DNA from: Campylobacterota bacterium
Lineage (GTDB): Bacteria; Campylobacterota; Campylobacteria; Campylobacterales; Sulfurovaceae
Length of the DNA stretch: 7,642 nucleotides
NCBI GenBank assembly: GCA_015488875.1
Contig: WFMX01000081.1
Span: 1 to 7,642, forward strand
Direction of reading: 5' to 3'
This document shows positions 5,561-7,642 of the stretch, one piece after another. Both the position numbers and the translations under genes were made by a program. Numbering within the stretch: the stretch's first letter is position 1; the number at the start of each line of letters is the position of its first letter. The notes beneath the pieces were generated by a model. That model was given only the letters and a program-made list of their open reading frames with translations. It did not search any database and was not told the DNA's origin.

Positions 5561-6856
5561 ATGAACAGTGAGATAATTGATGAGGATTTGCAACATATTT
5601 GGCATCCATGTACCCAAATGAAAGATCATGAGACTCTACCCCTCATACCTATCAGTCATGGGAAAGGTGTATATCTGTACGATTTTGATGGCAATAGATA
5701 TATGGATGCTATCAGTAGTTGGTGGGTAAACATCTTCGGACATGCCAATCCAAAGATAGGGGATAGGATCAAAGAGCAGCTAGATAGTCTAGAGCATGTA
5801 ATATTGGCAGGTTTTACCCACAAACCAGCAGTGTCTCTAGCCAAAAGAGTCATAGATATCACACCTGACGGACTAAACAAGATATTTTTTGCAGACAACG
5901 GCTCTAGTGCTGTAGAAGTAGCTCTAAAGATGAGTTATCACTATCATAGAAATAGAGGCGAGAATCGCTCACTCTTTTTATCTCTGACAAATAGCTACCA
6001 TGGAGAGACACTAGGTGCTTTGAGTGTAGGTGATGTAGCTCTATATAAAGAGACATACGCCCCTCTACTTATATCATGCATTCAAACTCCTGTACCAAAA
6101 GATCAAACTATAGATAGTGCCAAAGAGGCTCTTGGTGAGCTATCTATACTCTTGGACGAGAGGGGTGGTGAAATATCTGCTTTTATACTAGAGCCACTCA
6201 TACAAGGAGCTGGCGGTATGCATATGTATCATCCAGAGTACCTCAAAGGTGCTAGAGAGCTGACACAAAAATACCATATACATCTCATAGCAGACGAGAT
6301 CATGACGGGCTTTGGGAGGACAGGCACAATGTTTGGGTGCGAACAAGCAGATATCACACCTGATATGATGTGTCTATCCAAGGGCTTGACTGGAGGCTAC
6401 TTGCCTCTATCTCTAGTGGTAACTACAGATGAAGTATATAGTGCTTTTTATTGTGACTATGCAGAGCAGAAGGCATTTTTGCACTCACATAGCTATACAG
6501 GCAATCCCCTAGCTTGTAGTGCGGCTTTAGCCACACTAGATATATTTGAATCAGAAAATATCATAGAAGAAAATCGAAAAAAGAGCGATTATATATTGAG
6601 CAAGCTACAAGATTTTGCGAAACTCTACAATGTCGCAGAGGTGAGACAGTGTGGTATGGTAGCAGCTGTGGAGCTACAAGGTTATAAATCCGAAGAGCGG
6701 ATAGGATTGAGAGTATACCAATACGGACTAGACCATGGAGTACTACTCCGTCCTTTGGGAAATGTCATATACTTCATGCCACCATACACTATCACTGATG
6801 AGGAGATAGATACTATGATGAGTGTCGCTTTTGATGGCATTGAGAGTCTTTTGTAG
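5561..6856 (+). CDS. bioA: Adenosylmethionine-8-amino-7-oxononanoate aminotransferase (DAPA synthase)
   Basis: A PLP-dependent class III aminotransferase that converts 8-amino-7-oxononanoate to 7,8-diaminononanoate in biotin synthesis, in the cytoplasm. Family marks in order: HIWHPCTQM (12-20), SSWW (52-55), NGSSAVEVALKM (113-124), YHGETLGALS (146-155), QGAGGM (215-220), IADEIMTGFGRTG (243-255) with Asp245 for the PLP ring nitrogen, LSKGLTGG (272-279) with Lys274 as the Schiff-base lysine, YTGNPLACSAA (312-322), and LRPLGNVIYFMPPY (396-409) with Arg397 matching the substrate-carboxylate Arg391 of E. coli. The 431-residue length is normal. I prefer ATG 5561 (GAGGAG 7 bases upstream); ATG 5558 is possible, but the in-frame TTG at 5540 lies upstream of the Shine-Dalgarno. 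Oddity: the SAM-contacting Tyr17 of E. coli is Cys17 here. No other bio gene is nearby. The same adjacency (bioA next to ppiD-like/ftsA/ftsZ) exists in H. pylori. Confidence 0.97.
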   Translation: MNSEIIDEDLQHIWHPCTQMKDHETLPLIPISHGKGVYLYDFDGNRYMDAISSWWVNIFGHANPKIGDRIKEQLDSLEHVILAGFTHKPAVSLAKRVIDITPDGLNKIFFADNGSSAVEVALKMSYHYHRNRGENRSLFLSLTNSYHGETLGALSVGDVALYKETYAPLLISCIQTPVPKDQTIDSAKEALGELSILLDERGGEISAFILEPLIQGAGGMHMYHPEYLKGARELTQKYHIHLIADEIMTGFGRTGTMFGCEQADITPDMMCLSKGLTGGYLPLSLVVTTDEVYSAFYCDYAEQKAFLHSHSYTGNPLACSAALATLDIFESENIIEENRKKSDYILSKLQDFAKLYNVAEVRQCGMVAAVELQGYKSEERIGLRVYQYGLDHGVLLRPLGNVIYFMPPYTITDEEIDTMMSVAFDGIESLL

Positions 6857-6933
6857 CTAAATAAGCAGAGTGAGAAGATCTAAATAAGAACAGAAGAGTA
6901 GTGAAATGTGTAAAATTGTTTTTGGGAGGCTCC
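6857..6933. other. Convergent gap between bioA and mazF
   Basis: These 77 bases separate the ends of two converging genes. They hold a 9-base direct repeat CTAAATAAG (6857-6865 and 6880-6888) and a small GGAGGCTCC palindrome (6925-6933) that has no loop. I see no convincing intrinsic terminator for either gene, so read-through or Rho-dependent ending is likely. Confidence 0.5.
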
Positions 6934-7266
6934 TTACTGTATGATACTGTCGATTATACCCAATATTTGACTTATGGTTTTTTGATTTGCCTTTTCGACA
7001 AACTTGATATTTCTAGAATTATAATCTATTGACTTCATCTGTTCTCCCATGATATAACCTGTGATATTATCACTTTCAATCTCAATATGAAATGGGGAGT
7101 TTCGTTTCGCATTTGTTATGGGACACGCAAAGGCAAGTCTGAGATGTTGATTGAATGTTTTATTACTGATTATCATAGCAGGTCTTCGACCTTTTTGTTC
7201 ATGACCACTTTGTGGGTCAAAACTTATAATAACAATATCGCCTTGTTCGGGAATATACTTTACCAC
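6934..7266 (-). CDS. mazF: MazF/PemK-family endoribonuclease toxin
   Basis: A 110-residue toxin close in pattern to E. coli MazF, which cuts single-stranded mRNA at short specific sequences and stops growth when MazE is degraded. Seen: PEQGDIVIISFDPQSGHEQK (6-25), GRRPAMIIS (26-34) with Arg28 at the place of catalytic Arg29 of E. coli MazF, CPITN (48-52) with Thr51 matching Thr52, and GYIMGEQMKSIDYNSR (70-85), matching the family's ADQVKSIAWRAR region. All key residues are present and there is no truncation, so it should be active. The start is GTG 7266, inside the last codons of mazE; the genes overlap by 7 bases (7260-7266). The weak start inside the antitoxin gene would keep toxin output below antitoxin. 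The cleavage sequence cannot be told from here. Confidence 0.95.
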   Translation of the reverse strand: MVKYIPEQGDIVIISFDPQSGHEQKGRRPAMIISNKTFNQHLRLAFACPITNAKRNSPFHIEIESDNITGYIMGEQMKSIDYNSRNIKFVEKANQKTISQILGIIDSIIQ

Positions 7267-7505
7267 TCTTCTAGTCCCATTTTATCGTCAAACTCTTCGT
7301 AAGCTATGTAGTTTTTTGGTAATTTTTTGACCAGTTCATCAATCTCATACTTCTCCCTTGATTGTTTAACTGGATCCAATACAATTTTCTTATTTTCAAT
7401 TAAAATTTTAACTTTATCTCCAATTGATAAATGTAGTTCTTTCATTATATATTTTGGAAATCTTAGACCTTGTGAGTTCCCCCAACTTGAAATAGTTGCC
7501 GTCAT
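7260..7505 (-). CDS. mazE: MazE-family antitoxin (AbrB/SpoVT DNA-binding fold)
   Basis: An 81-residue antitoxin. Residues 1-47 form the AbrB/MazE swapped-hairpin DNA-binding domain (ISSWGNSQGLRFPKYIM, then LSIGDKVKI and KKIVLDPV). The acidic tail (about 53-81, with YEEFDDKMGLEEW at the end) matches the extended MazE segment that wraps MazF and blocks its RNA site; E. coli MazE likewise ends in EVW. The start is ATG 7505, with AGAAGGA 6 bases upstream, a strong site compared with the GTG of mazF. By family knowledge the MazE-MazF complex represses its own promoter. Six of eight isoleucines are ATT, whereas the neighbouring bioA prefers ATA/ATC, which hints at separate ancestry. The sample is small. 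Confidence 0.95.
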   Translation of the reverse strand: MTATISSWGNSQGLRFPKYIMKELHLSIGDKVKILIENKKIVLDPVKQSREKYEIDELVKKLPKNYIAYEEFDDKMGLEEW

Positions 7506-7523
7506 GACATATCCTTCTCATTT

Positions 7524-7541
7524 GTATATCCAAAGTATATC
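7524..7541 (-). promoter_or_regulatory. mazEF promoter with paired GTATATC repeats
   Basis: GTATATC occurs at 7524-7530 and again at 7535-7541, an 11-base period, so both copies face the same side of the helix. On the minus strand TATACT (7539-7534), a 5-of-6 match to the -10 box, lies inside the distal copy. It would give a leader of roughly 20 bases before the mazE start. A further related CATATAT follows at 7541-7547. This is where MazE/MazF autoregulation would be expected; the repeats are the likely operator. Confidence 0.45.
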
Positions 7542-7579
7542 ATATATGTTATTAAAGAACTTCACAGGGACAATTCTGC

Positions 7580-7606
7580 AAAAAACTTTACCTCAGCAAC
7601 TGAGGC
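7580..7606 (-). terminator. Probable intrinsic terminator of a gene beyond the right edge
   Basis: On the minus strand CCTCAG (7605-7600), loop TTG and CTGAGG (7596-7591) form a tight 6-bp hairpin, extendable by a G-T pair. It is followed by TAAAG and then six Ts (7585-7580). The T run is offset by 5 bases, so efficiency may be modest. It points toward mazE and would end a minus-strand gene located outside the window, insulating mazEF. Confidence 0.4.
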
Positions 7607-7634
7607 TTATCATATACAACCAACTGAGGCTTAT
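7597..7634. repeat. 14-base direct repeat with 24-base period at the window edge
   Basis: CAACTGAGGCTTAT occurs exactly at 7597-7610 and 7621-7634, with 10 bases between. The first copy shares its CTGAGG with the terminator-like hairpin. The window ends 8 bases after the second copy, so the number of further units is unknown. Two copies are too few to name the element (tandem array, iteron, recombination site or remnant duplication). Confidence 0.6.
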
Positions 7635-7642
7635 TGTAGTAC

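Noticed and set aside
5536..5571. An 11-codon upstream ORF (ATG 5536) overlapping the bioA start, as a possible leader peptide
   Set aside because: It has no clear ribosome site and encodes no regulatory codon run; it is most likely chance.
6925..6933. GGAGGCTCC as a terminator of bioA or mazF
   Set aside because: The palindrome has no room for a loop and no T run directly after it on either strand.
7591..7642. CRISPR array at the right edge
   Set aside because: Only two 14-base repeats with a 10-base gap; repeats and spacers are much too short, and no cas gene is seen.

Overview
The window looks like a chromosomal segment from a member of the Campylobacterota (the former Epsilonproteobacteria, for example a Sulfurimonas/Sulfurovum-like or Helicobacter-related organism). 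The evidence is the gene order bioA | ppiD-like - ftsA - ftsZ, the same block as Helicobacter pylori HP0976-HP0979, together with a UPF0323 lipoprotein (the HP0232 family) followed by a glutathionylspermidine-synthase-like ATP-grasp protein. The DNA is AT-rich with heavy use of ATA (Ile) and CTA (Leu). The genus cannot be fixed by eye.

Layout. (1) 1-1154, minus strand: a lipoprotein gene (UPF0323), then 3 bases later an ATP-grasp ligase gene that runs off the left edge. (2) 1155-1307: a non-coding gap with a 23-base C/U-rich tract (in RNA sense) just after ftsZ, a weak hairpin, and an 8-bp-arm inverted repeat beside a probable promoter. (3) 1308-5457, minus strand: a tight operon ppiD-like -> ftsA (1 base apart, TTG start) -> ftsZ (18 bases apart, very strong ribosome binding site). 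(4) 5458-5560: a short divergent promoter region with an inverted repeat. (5) 5561-6856, plus strand: bioA. (6) 6857-6933: a small convergent gap. (7) 6934-7505, minus strand: a mazE-mazF toxin-antitoxin pair with overlapping genes. (8) 7506-7642: the mazEF promoter, a probable terminator of a gene lying outside the window, and a direct repeat (24-bp period) cut by the right edge.

How the genes work together. FtsZ forms the division ring and FtsA ties it to the membrane. The PpiD/SurA-like protein is an inner-membrane-anchored periplasmic chaperone cotranscribed with them. BioA makes 7,8-diaminopelargonate for biotin and is divergently transcribed from the division operon. The lipoprotein/ATP-grasp pair parallels E. 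coli ygiB-ygiC and yjfM-yjfC. Its function is unproven, and it is the most interesting under-described system here: a peptide-bond-forming enzyme encoded with a lipoprotein whose tail is a low-complexity Ser/Gly/Arg/Lys sequence. MazEF looks like an accessory module. Nothing in the window is clearly a wholly new system; the observations below are leads of modest to moderate strength.
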